Part shown: positions 1 to 12,187 of the stretch, one piece after another | Layout of the letters: each line of letters begins with the position of its first letter | Numbering within the stretch: position 1 is the stretch's first letter | Assembly: GCA_032358255.1 (NCBI GenBank) | Contig: JAULBX010026607.1 | Coordinates: 124,001-188,000 of the forward strand | DNA length: 64,000 bases | DNA from: Heterotrichella gracilis | Lineage: Eukaryota; Sar; Xanthophyceae; Tribonematales; Xanthonemataceae | Direction: 5' to 3' | Notes under the pieces: generated by a model | What the model saw: the letters and a program-made list of their open reading frames with translations, nothing else | Databases searched by the model: none | Told to the model about the DNA's origin: nothing | Made by a program: the position numbers and the translations under genes

Positions 1-310
1 TCTATAACGACATATGTTGGAAGTTACGGACAAGTACGGTAAATTCTAAATATCTAGACGAACTTACTGTACCGGTCCCTAGGTTGTACAGGCGCCACCT
101 GGCACCTCACATGGGCCCAAGATCAAGTTCAGAAGGAAAGCTTTAGGGTGGTGCGTGAACGCCTCGAGGCAGATACTTCACACGTTGATACGTTGCCGCC
201 TTCTTAACACTGCATACGATAGTCATCGTCCCTTTGGCATGCCTTTTCTGTTTTGACCAGCGTCGCCCCACAGTGGTCCGCTCGTCCAAGCTTTGGTGGG
301 CGTGCTAGCA
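1..310. other. Upstream region of metacaspase gene
   Basis: No gene recognised. This is the likely promoter and 5' leader of the metacaspase that starts at 311. An upstream ATG at 239 opens only a four-codon reading frame (M-P-F-L-F then stop), which supports 311 as the start. No clear TATA box or repeat was seen. Confidence 0.4.
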
Positions 311-3300
311 ATGCCTTCCGCAGACGACCCACGGAAACTGTTCGAAGGATGGACCGTCAGCCAGTTGCAGGTATGTGTGCTGTAGGATGACGAAGACCAT
401 ACAGCTCTGCCATATGCATGCATGTGCATGTCCCCAGCACTTGCAGTGCCGTGGGTGGGTTGTCCTTGTAACGCTCCTCCTTGGACAAACAAACCCTTCT
501 TTAGAAAAGAGCACGCTTTGCTGCTGAGCACGTTTGCTGGCATGTTCCTGCGGCATTAAACTAATGTTAACAGCCAGTTCGGGACTAGTGGCTCGTTAGC
601 ATGGTTGCCTAGTGGTTCAGACCTAGCTTCTGCCTCATTCACATATCCTGTGGGATTGTACCCCAGGCGTACGTGCGCGACAACCGCGGCAACAGCTCCC
701 TGTCTGATAAGCAGCAGCTGATCAGCGAGGCGGTCAAGCTCAGCCAGGCGGCACAGGCAGAGGTGCGGGGGGGGGCAGTGCACTGCCTTAAGTGGACGGT
801 GTGCAACAGCCGAGTGCATGCCTCACATGCTTCTGCCATGTGATGTCACTGGTACCCATGGCGGTGCTGCGCTGGTGCATATGGCTGTGGCTGTGCTTGT
901 GCTTGTGGCATGTAGGCAGCGCTGGTGCGCCACAGTGTGCGCTTTCCTACCAAATGCATGCTTGTACTTGCATCTTCGCCGAGGAACTCAATTCGCTGCT
1001 GGATTGCACCCCACTGCTGGCTTGCACCCCACCACCCTACCACCCCGCTGCGTGAGAGGTGTGCTTTTGCTCCCCTGCAGCACAACGCCAGCAGGCCAGG
1101 TGGCGCCCCACCCACCACCAGCTACCCACCAGCAAGGGCACGAGGGCCGGACCCCTATGCCTCGCCATACCCTCCCATGAACTCTGGCGCCTACCCTCCA
1201 CCCGGTGGCGCACCCCCGTATCCACCAGCCGCGCAGGGGGGGTACCCACCACTCGGGGGCTACCCACCTCAGCAGGGGGGGTATCCGCCAGCGGGGGGAT
1301 ACCCACCACCAGCCCAAGGGGGGTATCCACCACCCGCGCAAGGGGGTTATCCCCCGCCAGCCCAGGGGGGATACCCACCACCCGCACAAGGGGCGTACCC
1401 ACCACCCGCACAAGGGGGGTACCCATCAACCCCTGCGCCTGGTGTCGGGGCCCTAGAGCAGGGTTTGCAGGGGCTGTCACTTGGTGGTCAGCCTCCTAAG
1501 CAGGTGCGGCGTGGGCCATGCAGTAGGGTTTGGGGCCACATACCCTGCCCCTCTGATTTCTTTTAAGTTTAAACTGAATCGGGTTTAGCACGTGTGGGTT
1601 CCTTGTATTGCTGATCAAGGAGGAAAGGGTTTGTTGCCAGCACCTTTTGCTGTACAAGGGTTGTGGTGTGATCTTGCCAATCCGCCGAAAGGCAGCGCAT
1701 CCACAAAGATCAGCGTCATTCTCAGCACCCCTGGTTTGTGATCTTGGTGCAGGAGGCATACCCCAGCAGCACCAGCTCAGCGCCCTACCCACCCACTACT
1801 TCCCCATATGGCTCGGGAGCACCTGCGTACCCACCGCCAGGAGGCAGCACACCTGCATACCCACCGCCGGGGAGCAGCACACCCGCGTACCCACCGCCTG
1901 GGGGCAGCACACCGTATCCGCCGCTGGCTAGCGGCAGCGCTCCTGCATACCCGCCGCCAGGTGGCGCCGCACCCTACCCGCCGCCAGGTGGTGCTGCCCC
2001 CTACGCCCCGCCAGGTGGCGCTGCACCCTACCCCCCGCCTGGTGGTGCTGCCTCCTATCCCCCGGCTGGTGGCGCCGCACCCTACCGGCCACCGGGTGGC
2101 GCTGCGCCTTACCCACCCGCTGGTAGCGCCGCACCCTACCCCCCGCCAGGCGGTGCTGCCCCTTACCCTCCACCAGGTGGCGGCGCCCCCTACCGCCCAC
2201 CAGGTAACCCTGAACCCTACATTCTAAACCTCCACTGCCGGTACGCCACAGATATGACATGCACAGCAGACAACCCGCCAGCTGGCATCCAACCTCATGA
2301 ACATCAGATCTGACAGCCCCTGGTTGCAGCGTTCACTCTCCAAACCCTACTGTGCACTGCTGCAGGGGGCGCCGCACCATACCCCGCACCACAAGCCACA
2401 CCCCAAGGTAAGGGCTTAAGATTTAGTCCCTAGTGCAGGACATGGTATGTGAGCACCTGGACCCCATGATGTTGTGCTTGTCAAGCAGGGGTGAGATGAT
2501 TGAGAATTTGGTGAAATGAATCTTGTGTGCCATGCTGATGAGCCATTGCATTGCCCAGGCAGGATCAACATGCCACATGTGTGCCATGCACATGATTGCC
2601 AGCTGGACACCAACCTGGTTACAGGTGCATGGATGGTCATGCAGGGGAGGCTTTTAATTTCGCATTCATTGCTGCCATTTAATTGGCAAACACCCCCCAC
2701 GCCCAACCCGGCTGGATGCCTCATGGGGCCCTTGCAACCTACACCAGAAGCTCTAAACGTTCATACGCGACCACCACCTTGCCATCATCAGCCATGATCG
2801 TTACCCAAAACCCTAAGCAATCAGCCCCCAGCAATGACCGTCACCCAAAACCCTAAGCAATCAGCCCCCAGCAATGACCCCAACCCCCTCTCCCTCAGGC
2901 GCCCCCAAGTTCCGCAAGCGCGCCGTGGTGATCGGCTGCAACTACCCCGGCCAGCGCGCAGCCCTCAAGGGGTGCATCAACGACGCCAAGTGCATGGAGT
3001 ATCTGCTCAAGTCCAAGTTTGGGTTCACCGACATCCGCATGCTGAAGGATGACGTTAACAGCCCCGCCACCATGCCCACCCGGGCCAACATCATCTCGCA
3101 CTGCAGGTGGCTGGTGGCGGATGTGCGGCCTGGAGACTCGCTGGTGTTCCACTTTTCAGGTGAGGTGCCCGGTGAAGGGGGCGTGTACAGAGTTTTATGT
3201 TTGCAGGGTAATAAAAAACGTATTACCCACCAAGCACAATAGCTGGTGCTGCCCAGCGCGAGGAATAATAATTTTTTTCTTACAATATGATTTACAAGAT

Positions 3301-4510
3301 TTATTTGACAGTCACATTCAGGGAGCCAACCCGGGCTCGCGAGACTGTTGGGGGTGCTTGAGAAAGTCACCCCGCTTACTAAATAAACTGTGAATTAATG
3401 GAGCCACATTGGCCCCACGATGATATATACGCAACTCTACGCAACGCATTTAATATTTATAAATTAATTTTTATTGTAAATAAATACATTTTGTTTCGAG
3501 AACGTGATAAATATTTACGAGTAATTGCCGACCATTTAATAACTTACTGTAACCCAATATGTACAGAATGCCTTGCAACTGTTATTTGTGCAGGCCACGG
3601 CGCCCAGGAGCGCGACTACACAGGGGAGGAAGCAGACGGAATGAACGAAACCATCTGCCCCACGGATTTCCAGCAGGCAGGGCAGATCGTGGACAACGAC
3701 CTCAACGCCCTGCTGGTTAATCCCCTACCAGAGGGTGTGAAGCTGCACGTGATCATTGATGCCTGCCACTCGGGGTCTGTGCTTGACCTGGCATACCAGG
3801 CGCGCATCATCAACAACAGGCCGCAGTGGGTGGCGGAGTACGGCCACGCCAAGCCAAGGATATGGAAGGTGCGGGAGGGCGGGGGAGGGGGGGTGCATGT
3901 ACGCATGCATTGCTGTTCTTTGTAGGCGATGCACCACCAGCGTATGACAGCAAGTCATTATACCATGTGAGAATGGCAGCAATTCTCCGCCTGTTTGCCC
4001 CTCGGGGTTTGCGAATCCTATGCTTGAGGGCCAAGGATTTCTTAGTGACACACAGCAAATTGCGCTGGCAAATGGACAACCATCTGTCACATGCACACAC
4101 CATGACCAGGAATCCATGCCCTCGTCACACCCCAACACGCCCTCACCCCCCTCACCCCTCCCCTCCCGCAGGGCACGCGCGGGGGCTTTGCCGTCCAGAT
4201 CGGCGCCTCGCGCGATGACCAGGTTGCCGCCGACACCTCCCAGCTATCCGGCTACACCTCCACAGGCGCTGCCACCTTCTGCTTCATTGACGCAATTGAG
4301 AAGGCAGGGGTGAACATCACCTATGAGCAGCTCATCATGAACATGCACTATGCGCTGGACAGGCTGGGGGGCGTGGGGGGCGGAGGGGGGGGGACCAGCG
4401 GGATGATGGCTATGCTGCTTGGGGGTATGGCGCCTGCGGGGGGCGGGGGCCAGCAGCCGGTGCTGTCTTCGGACCGGGCCTTTGACCTGCGCACCAAGCT
4501 GTGTTTGTGA
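311..4510 (+). CDS. Type I metacaspase with long proline-rich prodomain
   Basis: Predicted calcium-dependent cysteine protease that cuts after Arg/Lys, of the type linked to stress responses, protein quality control and cell death in plants, algae and fungi. Exons: 311-370, 667-762, 1081-1503, 1753-2203, 2366-2407, 2899-3159, 3594-3868, 4172-4510 (648 aa). Residues 1-52 are a short N-terminal segment; about 53-357 form a Pro/Gly/Tyr-rich prodomain built from GGYPPPAQ-like and GGAAPYPPP-like repeats; the p20/p10 caspase-like domain follows (begins KRAVVIGCNYPGQ). The catalytic His is in SGHGAQ (about His446, codon split by an intron) and the Cys in DACHSGS (about Cys502). The C-terminal block GASRDDQVAADT and GAATFCFIDAIE matches the family. 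No LSD1-type zinc finger is visible in the prodomain, unlike some plant type I enzymes. A Gly-rich loop follows the p10 core. TGTAA, an algal polyadenylation signal, lies at 4873. Confidence 0.93.
2800..2879 (+). repeat. 40-bp tandem duplication in metacaspase intron 5
   Basis: Two adjacent 40-bp copies (2800-2839 and 2840-2879) differ at one position near their start. Each contains CCCTAAG, and the pair ends about 20 bp before the splice acceptor at 2897-2898. The copies therefore duplicate a plausible branch-point region (CTAAG). Confidence 0.9.
3271..3332 (+). repeat. Short interspersed repeat, copy A (metacaspase intron 6)
   Basis: AT-rich tract followed by GACAGTCA and GGGAGCCAACCC. It aligns, with small gaps, to 21102-21158 in an intron of the glycerol-3-phosphate dehydrogenase gene. 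It sits in a 434-bp intron much more AT-rich than its neighbours. No coding capacity or terminal inverted repeats were found. Confidence 0.55.
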
Positions 4511-5601
4511 AGAGGGGTTTGGTGGGAACATGAGGCGTGGTCATTGGGTTCCACATCAATAGCCCACAAGATGAATGCTTGTACCTACAAACTGCCTGTG
4601 TTGGGTTGATTCTTTCTGGGGCATGTATGGAAAATTGGAGTTGTCCTTACTGAGCGGGGTGTGGTCCTTTGGGTGGGCGTTGGCTTATTTCTAGTTAACT
4701 CAATTGAAACACAAGTGTGGCGTGAGTAATGCCCCATGACTTTCCCGTTACGTGCCAGGGTGTGTCTCATACTCTGTGAGCCCGTTTGGCCTGGCCCAAG
4801 CCAAAGCTTGGTTCATTCTTTGCACGTTTGAATGTTCTTTTGTCATTCATATTCCGTTTTCCTCCTTTATTCTGTAACGTACATTAAAGAAGATAGCCGC
4901 AAACAGGAGGGAACCACTAGTCCTGGCCCACCGCCGCAATTGCCCCAAGAAAACTCCTTATTCTCTTCTGTTGCTGCCCTGTTGTGTTCTGTGTTGATAT
5001 GCCAACCCAGCTCTCCACCTGACCCTGCCATCAAGTAGGCAAGGCATGAAACGTGTGAGTGCGAAGCTTGAGGTATGCATGCATGCAATGACATGGGCAC
5101 AGCGCATTCGCGAATCCCACTACCAATACACACGTGCTATGTAACCCCTGGATGTAGTGTGCCCTCTTGGCGATGTTGTTGCACTTTGGCAGATGATGAG
5201 TGTACTTCGCTTCGCAGTGACCACGTTTCCTGAGACCTAGCCCAATTGGTCCCAAATGCTGACATGTCACCCAACTCGCCATCAAAATATAAGGCGTGTG
5301 TCCCCTTGTTCTGTGAAAAACTGTCCCCGGTTAGTAGCAACCCATTCGCATCGCGTGCTTCACGAGCCTATTGGTGTTACCCCGGGTTACAACGTATACC
5401 GTACTACCACACCTGCCGTACTATCCTACCACCACCAAGCTCTTCCGTGGCTTGTATCCCTAGCGAGGGTGCTTTGAACTAGCAACCTCTGCGTCAGCAC
5501 CCATCGCTGCAACTTGCTCGCAAACCATGCGTAACAATACTTCATCTTAGACCCCACCCATTTCCCCGCCTGACCAGGGCACCGGTCTAGCTGGGGTGGA
5601 G
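4511..5601. other. Intergenic region between metacaspase and SulP transporter genes
   Basis: Holds the metacaspase 3' untranslated region (TGTAA at 4873-4877) and the 5' region of the transporter gene. No open frame here resembles a protein family. Short CATG/TGCA palindromes occur near 5083. A non-coding first exon of the transporter is possible near 5530-5580 but cannot be shown. Confidence 0.4.
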
Positions 5602-8600
5602 ATGGCACCGCACCAGCGAGAGGTGCACGCCGATGGCGACGAGAGCGCGTCGGACAGCGTGCACAGGCCGCTGCGCCCCACGGCGTCTGGCCACGACGTG
5701 AAGTATTCCAAGTTTGAACAGGAGGGCACGGGCCCCATCGTGGACATCGTCAAAGGCTGGTTCACCAAGCGCAAAGCAGGGTGAGGCTGTGGGTGGTGGG
5801 ACTGCTAGCCTGGTGTGAAAGAGCACAACCCGCCCCTTCTCTAGGACCATTTGGAAAAGGTCATGTGCCGGTCAACCATTGTGTGCTGGGCTGGTGGTAC
5901 ATGGTGCATAGCGCTGATTGCCACACCAGCGCTTGACCATTACCCCCACCCACCCCACCCCAGCCCCTTGTCCTCGACCCTAAACCCTAACCCCCCTGCC
6001 TGCAGCGCGCGCGAGGCCTACTCCAGCTTCACCTGGCTTGACTGGGTGGGCTACTTTGTGCCCTGCGTGACCTGGCTCAGGACATACAAGCTCAAGGAGT
6101 TCCTGCTGGTGCGCACACACACAGGGACCCACCAGGGGCACGGCAGCTGCACACCCTTGAATAAGGGTTTCTACAACCATTGTGTGCACCAGTTTGTGCC
6201 GGTGACAGCCCTGGCAGCACATATTGATGCCAGGACACACCCACCCATCTGCCCGGCTCACATGTGCACACCGCCCACACCCATCTTTGCACCCACCCTG
6301 GCTGCATGTGCGTGCCTTGCGGCAGCCATAACATGCCTTCATCCTTTCCCACCGCCAGCCCCTTTCCTGACCCCACTGCCCCCTCCCATCCCTCCAGTGG
6401 GACCTTGTGGCGGGCGTGTCTGTGGCCGCCATGGTGGTGCCCCAAGGCATGTCCTACGCACGCCAGCTGGCGGGGCTGCCCTCTGTGTATGGGCTGTACG
6501 GCGCCTTTGTGCCTGTGCTGGTGTATGCGGTGTTTGGGTCATCCAGGCAGCTGGTGAGTGGCGGGAGGGAAAACGATGTGGGGAGGGTGTGTGCAGTGCG
6601 TCGCTTTAGAGCGGCGCTTGCATGCCGGGCATGAGCTGCTAATTTTGCATGCGGTCCTCCTGGGAAGGGTGTTGGTCTGGGCAAATCACTTGGATGTTTT
6701 TCTGCATTCAATGCCTGCGGGTGCGGCCGTCCAAATGCACTATTTAGGTAGTACCTCTGCAGTCAGACGGGATGACACCCTCGCCTGCACTAGTACAGTT
6801 GAGGGTTTGAGGGTTGCCCCCCACGCAGGCTGTTGGCCCAGTGGCGATCACTTCCCTGCTGCTGCACAGCGGCCTGTCAGCCATGCCCCTGCCCAGCGGG
6901 GTGGCCACCTACCCCATCAAGCCTGCAAACTGCCCCCCAGACCTGGACTACACCTTCAACTCGGTGTCGGGCCACAATGTTTCCTCCTTCCTCACCTGGG
7001 AGGCAAACACCAATGCCGACAAGCCATGCTCTGCCAAGCTGCAGCAGCAGTACAACGAGAATGCCATCCAGGTGGGGCCCACGGCGTGCTTGGCAAGGAT
7101 TAACCCTGCAGAAGGGTTTGGTTCTGCTGCGGGCGGTGCAAGGGCAGCCAGTGGTGGTGTTGACAGGTGCTGGCCTGCATATTTGACTTTTTTTGTATAT
7201 ACATAGGATTTATTAAATACGTATTCGTATTTATTAAATACGTATCGCCAGTCCCTTCAGACACCTGCAGCATTGGGACACAGGTGGCTAGTGCCACCTG
7301 GAGTGCTTGTTATAAAAAGCAGCCACCCATCGCCATGGCTAGGCACCTGGATCGCTTCTCACATCAGGGTCATAGAGATGGCAACAAATACGAATAGTGA
7401 CTGGGACACTTGGAGGTCCTATGTACAAGTTTGCTGCCATGCCAACCCCTCGCCCCCTGGCTGCCCCCAGGTGGCCATCCTGGCTGGTTTCATGTACACC
7501 GGAGTGGGGTTGCTGCAGCTTGGCTTCCTCACCAACTTCCTATCCCACGCTGTCATCGCTGGCTTCACCACGGGCGCCGCGGTCATCATTGGGGTGAACC
7601 AGGTAACAACTGGAACTACTGAGCAAAAGCTTTGAAACATGATTTACAATACTTTAAAACAGTCTGTATTTCCTTGTGACATACAAAACAATCTTCCCTT
7701 CAATTCATCACATATCCTTTACAGCTGTGACTGCCTTTGGGTATTGTTGCTGTGGGGCATGCCCCATCAAGCTGGCTCGACCAAAGCAGCCTCAGGAGGG
7801 TATAAAAGAGGGAATTAGAGTCGCCTGGCTGCTGTGTGCGTGGCACCATCCCTAGGAAAAATAGTTAAAAACAAGAAAAACCTCCCACCACTTCCCTGAG
7901 CTGCATCTTCAACGGGTTTGCACTGCTCCGGTACCTTTGGCAAGGAGGCTCTTGTTGGAGTTCAGTACATTCCCATAATTGGTTCCAGCTGGCAAGGACC
8001 AAAGCTGGGTGCAACCAAAGTTGTATGTGATTATGAGGTTCCCGTTCAAGTAAAGCTTTCCTTGTTGGGGCGTCCTGGCAGGACCCATGTGTAGCATGCT
8101 TGCATCTACCCCCGGGTCACGACTAAGATCATCAGACAATGTGCTACACTTTCAAGCTCGATTCTCCTCGAACAATCAAGGCTTTGATTGCCATTTTGTG
8201 GCTCCTGCAGATCCGCTACTTCCTGGGCGTGTCCAAGCAGGTTGCTCAGTCAAACACTGTAATCGAGGCAATACAGAACCTGATCACAGGGTTTGACAAC
8301 GGGGCCACCGTCAACTGGCGCGACTGCCTCATGTTCACAGCGTGGATGATCATCCTCATCACATTCAAGGTGGGTAATCAGCACCATCAGCGGATGATCA
8401 TTTCTCATCACAAAGCAAAACATGCACGGTGGGTAATCGGCATCATTAGCCGGCGATCATCCTCGTGACATTTATCACATTCAGGGTGGGTCACTGGCGA
8501 CTGCAGTGGTCCTTCACCCCTTCTGTTGCCTATGTGTTTGTCCGCTGGTGGGTCATAGTGGTCAATGTCGCAACGAGTGGGTTTAATCAGCAGCAACATT

Positions 8601-11536
8601 ATCATATATCTGGGATGCGGCTGGTGGCCACTGTGTTGTTAGGCTTACATCAGAAGTGTATATATTAGAGTATTGTGGACGATGTTAGTCGGCCTTATGT
8701 TGCTGTTCATGATTTACAGCCCAACCTCACAGCTGTGGGCCAGGTCAAAAGCAGAACCTTGTGTAATGGGAACTGCTTTGCCTTGACAACAAGCCTATCA
8801 GCTGGCCCCAGGAGCTTGACATAACCCTAACAGCTGTCCACAAACCCTAACACCTGTCCAAACTCCTTGCCCCAGGAGCTTGGCAAGCGCGTGAAGAAGC
8901 TGTGGTTCCTGCGCGCATGCGGGCCCCTGCTGGTCACAGTGCTGTCCATAGCCATCACGGCGGGCGCCGGCCTCGAAAACCCTCCCAACAACCCTAAGGT
9001 TGGCGTCATCGGCAAGATCCCTTCGGGGCTGCCGGACTTCACGGCCGGCTGGTGGTTCCCGCTGTACAATGTCGGGGAACAGGTACGAACTGAAACCCTT
9101 TGGAATCTTGTAATGCATGCTCCCATGTATGTACATGACCAGGTTGCCACGAGTGCATTGTTTGCTCCGTTGTAGAAAGAAGGTATGTGCAACGCGGAGT
9201 TGGGGGGCACAAGTGCAAGCCGAATGGCTCACAACAAAACACCTCCGTACATACATGTGTTTGCCTTTGCTTTACAATCTGCTGTAGTTTGTAACCTAGC
9301 AACATGCTGATGTGCCCCTTGCAGATCAAGCTGGCAATACTCATCTGTGCGGTTGACATCATGGAATCGTATTCGATCGCCAAGGCCCTTGCCCTGAAGA
9401 ACAAGTACGATCTGCTGCCCAACAGGGAGCTGAGAGGTAAGCACAGCAGACTGGGTTTTCTGGGTACTGTTTAGGGTTTAGGGTTTTGCACAGCAGACTG
9501 GGTCAAGCACAGCTGGCCACATGTAGCCCGGCAGTACAGGTGCTGCAGTGCGGATACTGTAGTTTGGCAGTACAGGTCCGGCAGTACACACGTAGTGCAG
9601 TTGCACCATCCCTTGCTGGGTTGGGACCTGGGGCAAGCTTGGTGTCAGGAGGCATGGGGTGACCAGGGCACCCAGCCCGGTGCATAGCCCCGTCATCTGA
9701 CAATGCACCTGCAACTATACATCCTTACCGCCAGCCCCTCTCCCTCCCAGGCCTGGGCTTTGCCAACATCCTGGGCGCCATGTTCAACTCATACACCACC
9801 ACGGGCTCCTTCTCCCGATCAGCAGTCAACAACGACGTGGGGGCCAAGACTGGCCTGGCAGGAGCGGTGACCGGCATAGTGGTTATGTTTGTGCTCCTGT
9901 TCCTCACACCCGTATTCACTAACATGCCCAAGAACGCGCAAGGAGCAATCATTCTGTCGGCGGTGATTGGCTTATTCAACTATGGGGAGTTCCTCTTTCT
10001 GTGGAAGGTAGGCTTTTTTATGTATATTTGAAGGGTCTAAATGTAGAGTGAACAAGGCAGCATTTTGTGGTAACATGCACAAGAGGTAAGCTTCCACAGC
10101 GTTGAACACTCTCATTTCCATACTAACAGCTGGGCAGTCAGCACATTCATCAGCACCGCCTGCTTCCAAATGCACCCTGATCGCATCTCACAAACCCTCC
10201 CCCACCGCTGCTGCAGGTCAACAAGCTTGACTGGCTTGTGTTCACGGTGGCTGCCCTGGTCACCATGCTGGCGGGTGTGGAGATCGGCATTGTGACGGCG
10301 CTGGCCCTGGCGCTGCTCATCGTGCTGTTCAAGACCGCCTTCCCGCACACAGCGGTGCTGGGCAGGCTGCCAAAGACCCAAGTCTTCAGGTGCGGCGGCG
10401 TGGCATGGGACCATCCATCCCAAATATTTTCACATTTTTTATTTTTGTATTACTAGTTGAAATTATTTGTTGATAATGATAAAAGCAATGATGTACACAA
10501 TAAGTACGGATCTCATCTCAACTACATTTTTGGGGGCAAAGTACTTGGTGAGTAGTGGGCAGGGGTGTATGCACCGGTGGAACCCATAAACGATTAATAA
10601 AATTCCAATGTAGAGATTGGTTGCACCTGGTGTCATATGTGGCGTGGCGTGCGGACTAGGGATTAAGGATTGGGGCAAGGAAGATCTGTGGTGATTTGCA
10701 GGTCAATGCCTTTTGGAGTACTGCACTGCAAGCGCAGCCTGTGTGACACTGCTCTGCGTGCACCGCCTGCAAGGGGCCGCCAGGCTGCAAGAATGGAGGA
10801 TAGGTGCACCCATGCGCAACACATGCCCCCCGCATCCTCCTCCGCCTCACCCCCCTCATACCCCCCCTTTGCCCAGGAGCGTGAAGCAGTACCCAGACGC
10901 TGAGCAGGAGCCAGGCATGCTGCTGCTGCGGGTGGATGCGCCCATCTACTTTGCCAACGTGTCGCCCATACGCGACGCCATCCGCAAGTACAGCCTGGCC
11001 GCTGAAAAGAACCGCGGGGCGGTGCGCTACATCATCATTGACCTGTCGCCGGTGTCTGACGTGGACGCCACAGGGGTGCACTTCTTCAAGGTGGGTGATG
11101 GGCAGGGTGGGTAGGGTACCAGGGCCTGGCGGGGTCAAGCAGGGCATGCATGGGTGCCACGGGGATCAGGCAGGCGTGTGGGTGCCTTGAGCGTGAAGGC
11201 TGCCCTGCTCTTGCCTGGTACACAGCTTTGCAGCATGTTGAAGGACAGTTGGCTTGGGTCGTATTGCGTTCAAAGCCGTATACTTGAAGAGAAAGTAAGT
11301 AAACTTATTAACGGGCGCTGCTGATCGCCCCCTGCCCCCTCCTGCAGGACCTCATCGAGGATCTGGTGGTGGCCCGCATGCAGCTGGTGCTGGTCAACCC
11401 CTCCAAGGCTGTGGGTGCCAGCATGCAGCGCGCAAACCTGCTGCAGATTCTGGGCAGGGAGTGGGTGTTTGTCAACATGAACGACGCGGTGGAGCACTGC
11501 AAGGGGCTGGATGGAGTGGCCACTGGGGTGGTGTAG
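5602..11536 (+). CDS. SulP/SLC26 family anion transporter with STAS domain
   Basis: Multi-pass membrane anion transporter; sulfate is the usual substrate in plant and fungal relatives, but bicarbonate or other anions cannot be excluded. Twelve exons: 5602-5780, 6006-6108, 6398-6553, 6829-7071, 7471-7602, 8211-8369, 8876-9082, 9325-9436, 9751-10007, 10217-10389, 10877-11090, 11348-11536 (707 aa). After a polar N-terminus the SulP signature region reads [13 protein letters not shown] then [25 protein letters not shown] follows. The membrane core includes [18 protein letters not shown], and the [15 protein letters not shown] block conserved in the family. The C-terminal STAS domain (about residues 575-695) contains [17 protein letters not shown] loop of about 60 residues (about 155-215) between two early membrane segments is long for the family. 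ATG 5602 was chosen because the frame upstream has no earlier ATG. TGTAA lies at 11784. Confidence 0.92.
7209..7245 (+). repeat. 16-bp AT-rich direct repeat in SulP intron 4
   Basis: A 16-bp AT-rich unit ending in AAATACGTAT occurs twice (7209-7224 and 7230-7245). The same ACGTAT flavour dominates the inverted-repeat element at 61026-61542, so this may be a fragment of a related element, but the match is too short to prove it. Confidence 0.5.
8347..8496 (+). repeat. Decayed tandem duplication of the exon 6 splice-donor region (SulP gene)
   Basis: The exon 6 end plus donor (from GATCATCCTC through CATTCAAG|GTGGGTAATC) is echoed downstream. GGTGGGTAATC followed by a similar 20-bp stretch recurs at 8428-8460, and GATCATCCTC...CACATTCAGGGTGGGT recurs at 8454-8490. 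Only the first donor (8370) joins in frame to exon 7; the later ones look like cryptic donors left by local duplication. Confidence 0.6.
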
Positions 11537-12187
11537 CTGGGCAGTGGGTTTTGATGTATTGTAGAGGCCATCTTGAGTGACTTGCGTAGGTTGCGTGAGC
11601 TGTTTTGGGCTGGTTTTGGCGCACAGCAATCTGCCGGCAACATCTCGTGACAGCAGAAAGTGGTTTCTGCAAGAGCTGCTTGTGCATGTAGACGAGTGCT
11701 AGGTGAGAGTAGACCAAGTGGCATACAATTTGATTTAAGCTATGCTCTTTTTTTCAGAGTGCAAGATCTTCGTCGACTCGGTGTGTAAATCGTGATAGAT
11801 TTCACAATGTCATTGTGTCGGATACATGCATAGAAGGAACACACCAGGTCCTAACATTTTCTCATGCAATTCATCCCCTTTCTAAATTAGGCTTACAATA
11901 CTTTCAAGCACCGTACACAGCTACGATAATCAAGATATATTATAGGCAGCCAGAATGGACCTAAGGCCTGGAAATTGGACATCTGATGTCCGACAATGAT
12001 TTGATCTGATTTGGCACGGTGGTCAGCAACCATTGCTAAAAAATGTTCATGAAGTTCTCGGGCAACAAGTAGCAATGCCGCGCATTTGGCACAAGGGGTG
12101 GACTTCATTGCATCATGCGAGGATGGAACGTCATTGATCGCCATGTAACAATGTCAATTAATAATCAACAGCTTGTAATTATGTGGG
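11537..12187. other. Convergent intergenic region (3' ends of two genes)
   Basis: Lies between the stop codons of the SulP transporter (+) and the beta-helix protein (-). TGTAA at 11784-11788 is a likely polyadenylation signal for the transporter. No other gene or repeat was recognised. Confidence 0.4.

Noticed and set aside
5851-6609. 252-codon open frame overlapping SulP exons 2 and 3
   Set aside because: It contains the true exon 2 in frame but otherwise reads through introns; the spliced model restores the SulP signature.
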